Assembly: GCA_000467715.1 (NCBI GenBank)
Contig: AJFK01000002.1
Location: 1 to 24,402 of the forward strand
Direction of reading: 5' to 3'
Source: Hysterium pulicare CBS 123377
Taxonomy: Eukaryota; Ascomycota; Dothideomycetes; Hysteriales; Hysteriaceae
Length of the DNA: 24,402 nt
In this document: positions 17,254 through 24,402 of the stretch, piece by piece
Layout: every line of letters starts with the position of its first letter
Numbering within the stretch: position 1 is the first letter of the stretch
Notes under the pieces: model-generated
Seen by the model: only the letters and a program-made list of their open reading frames with translations
Told to the model about the DNA's origin: nothing
The model's database searches: none
Position numbers and translations under genes: made by a program

Positions 17254-18132
17254 ATGGCCAATCCAAAGAAGACCTATTTCCTCACTCCTTCCTTCGACTA
17301 TCCCCCGACAGGCCCAATCCTCCTCGGTAACATTCTCCGCGATCCTACGAAACCCAACAAATCCATGAACCCGGGGAAAGCCCGCGTTCCTCCTCCATTA
17401 GATGCGCTCACGACGCATAAAAAGACGGATTGGGAAGCGAACATCAGTAAAGGGCATTCAGGGAGCGTAGGCATCTATGTAAAGTTTCTCGAGATGATCC
17501 TAGGTGCCGGAATCGACGTAGGGACGAACTGGGAAAGGAAGAAAGAAGATACGTATAAATTCGAGACCCTGGAAACCACGTCTTTTGAACCGGACTTGGT
17601 CATGGAGTATCTTCAGGAGGCTTTGAAAGCTCCGAATGTGGCTCGGTTTTTGGAACAGTCGAAATGTCGGAAGCCAGTATATATAGTTACTGGATTGAAG
17701 ATTGCGAGGGGGGCTAAGATTAAAACGTTGCGCACGAAGGGGAATGGTGGAACGGTTGATGTTGGTTTGGATGGCACGATGCTTGCTGCACCTGTGAGTG
17801 CTGGACCCAAGGTTGAAGTGAACAAGGAAAGAGAGGAAGGTGTTGAATGGGGTGGTAGCGATGATTTCGTGTTTGCATATCGAGTCAGTAGGCTGAAGGT
17901 GTCACGGAAGTCTGGCGAGCTGGATGAAGAGGGCTATGTGAAGGGCGCTTTGTACGGCTTAGAGTATGGGGAGGATGGGGAGGTCGTGAACGTGCCAGAA
18001 GCATTCGTTGTCGACAATATTGAGGGAGATGAAGAGGTTGCGGGTGAATTTGCGGAGGGCGAGAAAGGGGATGCAGAGGATGATGGTGAAGAATGCGTGT
18101 GCGTTCTGCCTCCAAAAGATACAAACTCATAA
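17254..18132 (+). CDS. Gasdermin-like pore-forming domain protein (HET-Q1/RCD-1 type)
   Basis: Predicted 292 residues, single exon, intact; start AACATGG. The pattern fits the gasdermin pore-forming fold. Near the N-terminus, FDYPPTGPILLGNILRDP (14-31) matches the animal type in which an aromatic/Pro stretch is followed by a leucine-led ILEP-like turn. YIVTGLKI at about 147-154 corresponds to the conserved VVTE-like strand, and FVFAYRVSRLKV at about 207-218 to the FRV-x-x-L strand that closes the domain. Residues from about 225 on are a long acidic tail (EEVAGEFAEGE and similar) ending in Cys residues (ECVCVLPP). In fungi, HET-Q1 is activated by removal of a C-terminal piece by a subtilisin-like protease, and RCD-1 by meeting an incompatible partner; both cause regulated cell death at membranes. 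No protease gene is seen in this window. The assignment is by eye, and another fungal family is possible. Confidence 0.55.
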   Translation: MANPKKTYFLTPSFDYPPTGPILLGNILRDPTKPNKSMNPGKARVPPPLDALTTHKKTDWEANISKGHSGSVGIYVKFLEMILGAGIDVGTNWERKKEDTYKFETLETTSFEPDLVMEYLQEALKAPNVARFLEQSKCRKPVYIVTGLKIARGAKIKTLRTKGNGGTVDVGLDGTMLAAPVSAGPKVEVNKEREEGVEWGGSDDFVFAYRVSRLKVSRKSGELDEEGYVKGALYGLEYGEDGEVVNVPEAFVVDNIEGDEEVAGEFAEGEKGDAEDDGEECVCVLPPKDTNS

Positions 18133-18156
18133 ATGTATCACTTGCTTTTCGGAGTT

Positions 18157-18643
18157 ACCATCAGCCTACAAAATCGAGTGAGACTGAGGAAAAGCTATGA
18201 AAGCGGGTTGCAATCCTTAAGGTGAGTCGGAAGATAGTATATAGAATGGGACTTTCCACACATATACCGTCAAAGGAGTTCATAATATACATTGTGCATG
18301 ACGGCAATTTTACTTTTGCAGAGATAATCAAGGCTCACAATTCATCTGCCATCGGGTTGGAGACTCTTATTCGCTTGAAAGCATTTGATAGAAGATAGGT
18401 CTGAATTTGCCGCGACTGTACTGAACAACATAACAGTAAAGGGTGAAATGGTAATGGAAAAGTAGGATGATCCTCACGGGATATCGCAATTCGTCGTTTG
18501 CGGAGGATGCTACCAGCTTTGCCATTAGCCTACAAGACGATTTGGACTCTGGGCAAGGTATTAAAGCCAGTTACCATCCTTGAGGTGATTTGGAAAGTAT
18601 CATATGAAATAGGCACTCTGCAGGCTTATACAGTCAAGGGAGT
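18157..18643. repeat. Diverged direct repeat pair between the gasdermin-like gene and rtt106
   Basis: Two copies of about 124 bp (18157-18280 and 18521-18643; offset 364 bp) share CCATnAGCCTACAA, ATCCTTnAGGTGA and a TATAC-GTCAA-GGAG end, with small gaps. By eye about two thirds of positions match. Neither copy has an open frame. They may come from an old tandem duplication of the 3' flank of the gasdermin-like gene or from an unnamed short repeat. The stretch between and around them shows no gene. Confidence 0.5.
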
Positions 18644-18793
18644 GCAGCACGACGAATCATGACACCCATCGTGATCGGATGGATGTTTGGCGCCAAGGCG
18701 CGTCGCCATGCAACTTCAACACCAAACTGCTATCACCAACTTTCGATCCCCCCAAATTCTCGAGGGCAGCTCTCAGATCACAACTCCCCCGAC

Positions 18794-20384
18794 ATGCATC
18801 CTCAGGAGATCGATGTCGCGTTCTCAGGCAACCATGAACTCCGTAAGAGAGTTCACGCCGCCATAGGTAATTCTTCCAATTTCCCAACATCTTCTTCGCC
18901 TTGCCCAAGCTGACGACATAACTCTTCATTAGACGAGTATCCTGCCCATAGTACTCTCTTCCGTGACATCTCGAACTATATTCTCAGTAACCCTACAAAC
19001 CAATCGACTCTTGTCAACGGAGAACCGGCGGCAAAGAAGCGTAAATTGGATGAGAGCAACGGCGCACAGAACGGAACAAACGGAGGCTTGGGAAGGCTAG
19101 CCGATGCGTCAGTGTCGGCATGGCGAACTATACCAAATGTCAGCTTCTCGATTCCGCAGAGAAAGAAGTTTACCCTGGAACTGGTGGCTGGCAAAGAAGG
19201 GGGCATCCGAGCCGTTGGGGCTGGAAATAGCGTGGAATTTGGCATATCATGCAGAAATATCGGTAAGTGGGGAAAATCCTTGGGTCTCATAAAACCCAGG
19301 TTTGGGCGATATGTTCAATCACGAAGCACATGGAGCTAACAGACTATCTACAGACCAAGTCTTCTGCTTACCGATCCCTGAAAAGGCGAAGCGACAGCAT
19401 AATTTTATCGTAATACCCTTTCATGGCGATGGTGTCAATCCTGTGCCGGAATCAGTCAATCCACCTCCAGAACCCATGGTCTGGACATTTGAAGAAGCGA
19501 CTGGTAAGAACATAGTGGAAGGGGAGGATCCAGGGCCTGCACCGATGGCGGAAGCTATAGATCATTGCTTGATACAAGCTGGTACAGGGAAGTCGGTGAT
19601 ATTTCCCAACGACAAAGATTTTGCGAGCGCAATTCCGCAGAGCCATCGTAAAGGAGAGAAGGCATATCATGTGAAGGCTTTTAGAGGGAGCAAAGAAGGT
19701 ACGTCAATATCGCCACCACATGGCTCGTTGTCTGGAAGATCTTTTGTGTTTCTATTGGACAGGCTCATTCATTAACTACGCCTATATCTGTTCCTTTACT
19801 AATCGCACGTAGGCTACTTATTCTTCACTTCTATCGGAATAGTGTTTGGTTTCAAGAAACCTCTTGCATATTTTGCATTCGACAGCATTAACTCGGTATC
19901 CTACACTTCCGTCCTCCAGCGAACCTTCAATCTCAATGTTACCGTTGCGGATCCGAAGGATGCATCGAAGACGCAAGAAATTGAATTTGCAATGTTGGAT
20001 CAGGCGGATTATGCTGGCATAGACGCATACATCAAGGACCACGAGCTCCAGGATGCTAGTATGGCAGAACAGAGGAAGGCAAAGAAACTCAACGTCAACC
20101 CTCCAGCTGTAAAAGCGGAGAACGGTACCACGACCGGTGATGCAGCAAATGGAGACGAAGAGGAATCCGAACTGCAGAAGGCCGAAAGGTTACTACAGGA
20201 GCAGGAAGATGAGGACGAAGAAGACTACAACCCCGGAAGTGAAGAAGAAAGTGATGGAAGTGGGGAGAGTGAGGACGAAGACGAGGGGCAGGAGTATGCG
20301 GAGGGCGAAGAAGTATATGAAGAAGGCTACGAAGAAGGCGACGAAGAAGGCGAGGGCGAGGGAATGGAGGAAGAGGGATATTGA
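18794..20384 (+). CDS. RTT106: Histone chaperone Rtt106
   Basis: Four exons: 18794-18866, 18933-19262, 19354-19698 and 19813-20384, giving 439 residues, close to the roughly 455 of the yeast protein. Each junction keeps the frame (phase 1). The N-terminal helical part ([12 protein letters not shown], then [10 protein letters not shown]) is typical, followed by an AAKKRK nuclear signal at about 57-62. The double PH-like region follows, with [11 protein letters not shown] in the first half and [20 protein letters not shown] plus [17 protein letters not shown] in the second, and a long Asp/Glu-rich C-terminal tail from about 330. Rtt106 binds H3-H4, preferentially with acetylated H3 K56, and works with CAF-1 in replication-coupled nucleosome assembly and silencing in the nucleus. 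The start at 18794 is chosen because it opens the conserved N-terminal helix; the frame extends upstream without matching the family. Confidence 0.9.
18867..18932 (+). other. Intron 1 of rtt106
   Basis: 66 bp with donor GTAATT, branch-site candidate CTGAC near 18910 and acceptor TTAG. Splicing joins AAI to DEYPAH in phase 1. Confidence 0.8.
19263..19353 (+). other. Intron 2 of rtt106
   Basis: 91 bp with donor GTAAGT, branch-site CTAAC near 19336 and acceptor ACAG. It joins CRNI to DQVFCLP in phase 1. Confidence 0.85.
19699..19812 (+). other. Intron 3 of rtt106
   Basis: 114 bp with donor GTACGT, branch-site candidate CTAAT near 19799 and acceptor GTAG. It joins GSKEG to YLFFTS in phase 1. 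Confidence 0.8.
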
Positions 20385-20960
20385 AGGAAGGATGTATTGG
20401 ATATGCAAGAAATATAATGTCTTATGCCTCAAGCGTGTCATGTATTAGATAATGCTGCTTACATAGTCTTGATCTCGAACATGGGATAGATCCACTTTTG
20501 GACATCGATCAGCCCTACAGCCACGAGAAGATTGAACCGACCTCAAACTCCGAACTCGTATATTCTGCTCCCGACTATACTGTTTTTACGCGCATTCAAC
20601 ATGAAAATGGCACAGTTCCCTGTTTATGCGATAGTTAGGAAAAATATATACCCCGCCAAGGAAATATACGAGATCAAGGGGCGGGTTTATCTCTGTAGAT
20701 TGCCACACGCGGCACAGTATAGACAAGGTTGCGCGAAATCTCTCAAGATACGGCGCTGGCTTCTCCTTTTACACACTTTCACGTCTTGTACACTCTTTTG
20801 AATGTTAAATCGTTTCTGAGGTGCTTCCTCCATAAATTCTCTTCCACAGGCACGTTTCACCCCAGTTTCTCCGCATCCCCGCCCTCCGCAACCCAGAAGC
20901 TCGTCACGTCGCGCGAGCAGTTTCGAATAATTCAGTGATATGCCCTGAACCTTGCTCACC
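20385..20960. other. Intergenic region between rtt106 and the GT90 gene
   Basis: No gene seen. The open frames lack ATG starts or family features. The last 200 bp are C/T-rich and probably form the promoter and leader of the glycosyltransferase gene. No clear TATA box was found. Confidence 0.5.
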
Positions 20961-23120
20961 ATGCTTTCAACGACCCCGAGACCTTCATGGCGATTCCTTA
21001 GGCTCATCACATTTACATCTGTGACTATTGCGGCCCTCGTACTTCTAAATTGGACCTACGGTCCCCCTACGCACATTCCTCTCTCGATCCCTTCGATACC
21101 GGGCGTCACAGATCGCTTCAAGAAGCATCCCATCGATGAGCTTATAGCGAAAGCGGAGGTGGAATTCGCGGCCGTTCTCAAGAAAGAAGTCAAGAGCTTG
21201 GACGAAGCGGCAAAGGCATACAGGAAACGGCGCGGACGACACCCACCTCCGGGCTTCGATGCATGGTACAAATTCGCGACGGAGAGGAATGCAGTATTGG
21301 TGGAGGACTTCTTCGATCGGATATACGATGATCTAGGGCCTTTTTGGGGAGTCGTACCAGGAAAGATTAGGCGCAAGGCGCATGCGTTTAGCTGGAAGAT
21401 TAGTGTGAGAAATGGCACAACTACACAGGAGACCGACGTGGATAGGGAATGGATGAATCTATGGAAGGATCTTATCGGGACTATTCAGGAGCATCTACCG
21501 GATGTGGATGTACCCATCAATGTCATGGATGAGCCAAGGTTACTTGTACCATGGGAGACAATCAATGACTACATGATGGAAGCCAGACATACTATGCCAT
21601 CTGCCTCGGACGTCGTTACAGAATATTCCGGTCTTAAATATGCGGATAAGGGCAACTATACATTTGATCCTGACTGGAAAGGACCGCGCTTGACTTTCCC
21701 GGCCAAACATGAAGGTCCCCGGCCATATTGGTCTCTTGCTCGGCCGGCCTGTCCACCAAATACTCCCGCCAGGAGGACTCCAATCTATGAAGACATTTGG
21801 ACCGAACATCCCCGTCCGGAGCACGCTGCACCACTGCTTCTCCCAACCGACTTTCCAAACCATACGTATCATGGATACGTACAGAATTGGACATTGGCTA
21901 CTGATCCATGTCAGCATCCTCATCTTCAGGGTCTTCATGGTAGCTTTGTAGAACCCATCTCAATGGCGACATCCACGAAACTCTTCCCTCTTTTTGGTGG
22001 CTCCAAACTTCCAATGAATAATGAGATTCTGCTTCCGCCAGCCATGTATTGGAGCGATAACGAACTTTACTCCGGTGGCGAAAGCACCCACGGTAACCCT
22101 TGGGAAAAGAAACATAACCAAATCATTTGGCGAGGTGCTGCAACCGGTGGTCGCAACAAGGAAGACACATGGAACCGCTTCCAGCGCCACAGATTCGTTT
22201 CCATGCTCAACTGGACACAAGTTGGCGCTGCTGAATTGACCTTACGGGATGGCGCCGAGCTAATTGCCGGAATTGGGCCAGGCGGAAACTTTCGTCTACT
22301 TCCATCAAACCCTTATAGTCTATCCAAGCAAGCTTCTGGCCAGCTCGGCTCTTGGATGGCAGATATTGCCGATGGCGAATTCATGGATCTGCTATGCTCG
22401 CCTGGCGAAGATGCGCCCACGTGTAGCTATACTAACGAGTTCTTTTCCGTTATGTTGGAACGCATGCCAATGAGCGAGCAGTACGCTTACAAGTACCTGC
22501 CGGACATTGACGGAAACTCGTTTTCGGGGAGATATAGAGGCTTCTTGAGAAGTAACAGCTTGCCAATTAAAGCGACTATTTACAAGGAATGGCATGATAG
22601 TAGGCTCTGGCCTTGGGTACATTTCGTTCCGATGGATAACACCTTTGTGGATTTCTACGGTATTATGGAATATTTCATCGGTAGTGACCCAGGCCAAACA
22701 CCCTCCCGTCCAAAAAAGCCATCACCATCTTCCGAGGATGAACAAATTGAAGATCCCAACTCTTCCTCCGAAACGCCACAGTCCTCGAATCCAGCCGCAA
22801 CCGAAGAAGAGGGTATCTCCGACCTCGAAAAACGCAGACGCTCATTCAGAAACACGCCTTCGCCGGGCGTCGGCCACGACGAAGCCGCGCGAAAAATCGC
22901 TTCAGCCGGCCAAACTTGGTCCGAGAAGGTGTTGCGTCGGGAGGACATGCAGATTTACGTTCTTCGCCTGCTGCTTGAGTACGCCAGGGTGAGTGATGAC
23001 CGTCGTGAGCGGCTTGGCTTTGTTGGGGATCTCTTGGATTCGGCTGAGCACGAGGACGGCCATACTGTACCTTCGAGTCCGAAAATGTCTCCTGGCGTAA
23101 AGGCTCGGATTGAAGAGTAG
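20961..23120 (+). CDS. Family 90 glycosyltransferase (CAP10 type), type II membrane protein
   Basis: Predicted 719 residues in one exon; start CTCACCATG at 20961. A hydrophobic segment near residues 13-31 follows a short basic N-terminus, as in type II Golgi enzymes. The catalytic CAP10 region carries IIWRGAATGG and then NRFQRHRF at about 387-410, and KYLPDIDGNSFSGRYRGFL with LPIKATIYKEWHD and WVHFVPMD at about 510-557. These are the usual late motifs of the family, where the DG and R residues are expected to contact the nucleotide sugar. Cryptococcal relatives include the capsule protein CAP10 and the beta-1,2-xylosyltransferase CXT1, so transfer of xylose to a cell-surface glycan is plausible but the donor is not proven. 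A Ser/Pro/Glu-rich, probably disordered insert at about 575-640 interrupts the C-terminal part. The gene stands alone on this strand. Confidence 0.85.
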   Translation: MLSTTPRPSWRFLRLITFTSVTIAALVLLNWTYGPPTHIPLSIPSIPGVTDRFKKHPIDELIAKAEVEFAAVLKKEVKSLDEAAKAYRKRRGRHPPPGFDAWYKFATERNAVLVEDFFDRIYDDLGPFWGVVPGKIRRKAHAFSWKISVRNGTTTQETDVDREWMNLWKDLIGTIQEHLPDVDVPINVMDEPRLLVPWETINDYMMEARHTMPSASDVVTEYSGLKYADKGNYTFDPDWKGPRLTFPAKHEGPRPYWSLARPACPPNTPARRTPIYEDIWTEHPRPEHAAPLLLPTDFPNHTYHGYVQNWTLATDPCQHPHLQGLHGSFVEPISMATSTKLFPLFGGSKLPMNNEILLPPAMYWSDNELYSGGESTHGNPWEKKHNQIIWRGAATGGRNKEDTWNRFQRHRFVSMLNWTQVGAAELTLRDGAELIAGIGPGGNFRLLPSNPYSLSKQASGQLGSWMADIADGEFMDLLCSPGEDAPTCSYTNEFFSVMLERMPMSEQYAYKYLPDIDGNSFSGRYRGFLRSNSLPIKATIYKEWHDSRLWPWVHFVPMDNTFVDFYGIMEYFIGSDPGQTPSRPKKPSPSSEDEQIEDPNSSSETPQSSNPAATEEEGISDLEKRRRSFRNTPSPGVGHDEAARKIASAGQTWSEKVLRREDMQIYVLRLLLEYARVSDDRRERLGFVGDLLDSAEHEDGHTVPSSPKMSPGVKARIEE

Positions 23121-23862
23121 GAGGAGTGAGTGGATCGGGCTTGCGGTTCAGGCTGGGAGTGTGGTTATGGTGTCGATGGTGATCTCCATGCCCATGTCCA
23201 TGATGCCCATGCCCGTGCCAATGTCCATGACTGTGGTGGCTATACGCGTATCCTGGCCCATGATCATCTTGCGGAAGCTTCACGGTCTGCGTTGGCTGTT
23301 TCCAATTCCTTCCCGTCTGCGACGTTTGGTCAGGCGATTTAGGGGCCCTATGATTCGTGTGATACCGATCGTATGTATGGCGATAGCTGAGATCAGGATC
23401 CGAGCTCGACCACATCGTGCCTGGTGTCACAGAGCTCTGTGGTTTACTTGGTGGCGCTCCAAAAGCCCCAAACGCCGTAATAGGCATACCCATGCAGAAG
23501 GCCATGTTGGATCTGCGTTTGGCATAGGAGCCCTACCACCTACAATTGGTTGACGACAATCTGGCGAGCAATTTGGAGGACGAGATGGTGGCTTTCGTTG
23601 GCGTGGGAAGGGTGCGTAGCCGATGGGGAAATTGTATGCACCGGATGCGTTAATTGTAACTGTGTAATAGTAAGGGGGGGCCCAAAACCCCGAGGTCGAA
23701 TAAGACGTTAGGTTTTCGTAGGTGAGAATAAATATCGTTATGTTGAGAACGTACTGAGGTTTTGAAGGTTTGCTTGGTCAGGCAGTGTTGTTGTCGTTTG
23801 CTTTGGAGAGCTGAAGGTAGTATTTACTTTACTTGACGCATGAGGTGAGAAGGTAGGAGCAT
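22846..23862 (-). CDS. Possible spliced gene with His/Gly-rich stretch (weak model)
   Basis: A minus-strand model would read exon 23862-23833, intron to 23754, exon 23753-23490, intron to 23317, and a last exon from 23316. Both introns have GT/AG ends, a CTGAC branch site 15-25 nt before the acceptor, and are phase 0. Exon 2 reads like protein (GFWAPPYYYTVTINASG, then a Pro/Arg/Cys-rich stretch), and exon 3 has a run of His with Gly (about 23236-23160) that could bind metals. Against it, the frame only stops at 22846, inside the GT90 gene on the opposite strand, so the true 3' end is unclear, and no family is recognised. An alternative donor (GTAAAC) exists for intron 2. Confidence 0.3.
23161..23240. 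repeat. Short CCATG(C/T)-type tandem repeat
   Basis: An imperfect 6-bp repeat (CCATGC / CCATGT) lies just after the GT90 stop. On the minus strand it encodes alternating His and Gly. On the plus strand it would be part of the GT90 3' untranslated region. Confidence 0.6.
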
Positions 23863-24185
23863 ACCACTCGGTCTCGACTTCCTCCTCTCACCGCTCAACA
23901 CATGCACCTCACTATTATAATTCGACATAGTCTAGAGCGGTTTCTAAGGCGGCCTACCTGATCTCACTTTCATTCTTTCGCCAAACCTACAATTACCTTT
24001 CCACGCTCGATACACCAAAACACGAAACCTCATTTTCACCTAGCCGTCCTACAAACTCTCTCACAACAACCAAATACCCAGCACCTTCCTTCACCAGCAG
24101 ACAAACACCCGCATCTCTCCCGTCTCGAAAACCCAAACTCTCGCCCATCCGAACCGAAATCGCTCCGCTCTATGCTCCACCATCA
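23863..24185. other. Region upstream of the right-edge gene
   Basis: C/T- and A/C-rich leader-like DNA without a gene. TCACTTTCA, identical to the box of the tail-anchored array, occurs at 23964-23972, but without a TATA box at the usual distance, so it may be chance. If the minus-strand model is right, this is a bidirectional promoter. Confidence 0.4.
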
Positions 24186-24402
24186 ATGCCATACCTCGTC
24201 GCCACCTCAACATTCCTAGCCCTCCTCCCTCTCCTCACACTCACATACCCATTCTCGACGGATTCTAAAAACGAGAACGACGCCACGCCATCGAAATCCC
24301 TACCTACAAGATCCCCATCAACAATCTACGCCACGAAAGTCTCCCCCTTCTCAATCACACTCCCGCAAATTTACCCACGCCTCCCTCATCACCGGATCTT
24401 CC
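24186..24402 (+). CDS. 5' part of a probable secreted protein gene (runs off the window)
   Basis: An ATG at 24186 opens a frame that stays open to the window end (72 codons seen). The first residues look like a signal peptide: a short N-region, a hydrophobic core rich in Ala/Leu (FLALLPLLTL) and a break near TYPFS. A Ser/Thr/Pro/Asn-rich stretch follows. No family can be named from this fragment. The start context is not strong (T at -3), and a short out-of-frame ATG at 24172 precedes it. Confidence 0.4.
   Translation, partial: MPYLVATSTFLALLPLLTLTYPFSTDSKNENDATPSKSLPTRSPSTIYATKVSPFSITLPQIYPRLPHHRIF

Noticed and set aside
1-24402. tRNA genes
   Set aside because: Scanned by eye for the GGTTCRA box with a paired partner on both strands. 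Sites such as 15936 lack the rest of a tRNA.

Overview
The window looks like genomic DNA of a filamentous ascomycete (Pezizomycotina; Leotiomycetes is only an impression). The reasons are short introns (66-114 bp) with GTAAGT-type donors and CTAAC/CTGAC branch sites, A or G at -3 of most starts, and a Rtt106 histone chaperone, a CAP10-type GT90 glycosyltransferase and a fungal gasdermin-like gene. No tRNA, rRNA, CRISPR array or recognisable transposon was seen.

Region 1 (about 0.45-14.6 kb) is the striking part: eight consecutive intronless plus-strand genes (called G1 to G8 here, 165 to 1199 codons) that I do not recognise as any named family. All have the same plan: a disordered, Ser/Pro/acidic-rich N-terminal part, often a helical or coiled-coil part, and one hydrophobic segment close to the C-terminus, as in tail-anchored membrane proteins. 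Sequence between members is mostly diverged, but short motifs recur: SLNTIxSAxTIDL in G1 and G4 with weaker forms in G3 and G6, SSSFVxVxxPE in G1 and G2, and DDExWExL in G7 and G8. G7 and G8 also share a long Ala/Ser/Ile-rich helical region and a related C-terminus. Their promoters share a module: a TACTCAC-like box, then TCACTTTCA (exact in G2, G4, G7, G8), then a TATA box 23-33 bp on. This suggests an expanded, co-regulated family. The W/F-xx-L/V motifs resemble Atg8-interacting motifs, so receptors or tethers on organelle membranes are one testable idea, not a conclusion.

Region 2 (14.6-17.25 kb) has no convincing gene, only weak open frames, a small inverted repeat and a 15-mer also found in the G4 promoter. 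At 17254-18132 is an intact intronless gene that resembles fungal gasdermins (HET-Q1/RCD-1 type, pore-forming cell-death proteins) with an acidic C-terminal tail. A diverged direct repeat of about 124 bp follows it.

Region 3 (18.8-23.1 kb) holds two ordinary conserved genes: a four-exon rtt106 histone chaperone with an acidic tail, and a single-exon type II membrane GT90 glycosyltransferase. Region 4 (23.1 kb to the end) has a possible spliced minus-strand gene with a His/Gly-rich stretch, and the 5' start of a probable secreted protein running off the window edge.
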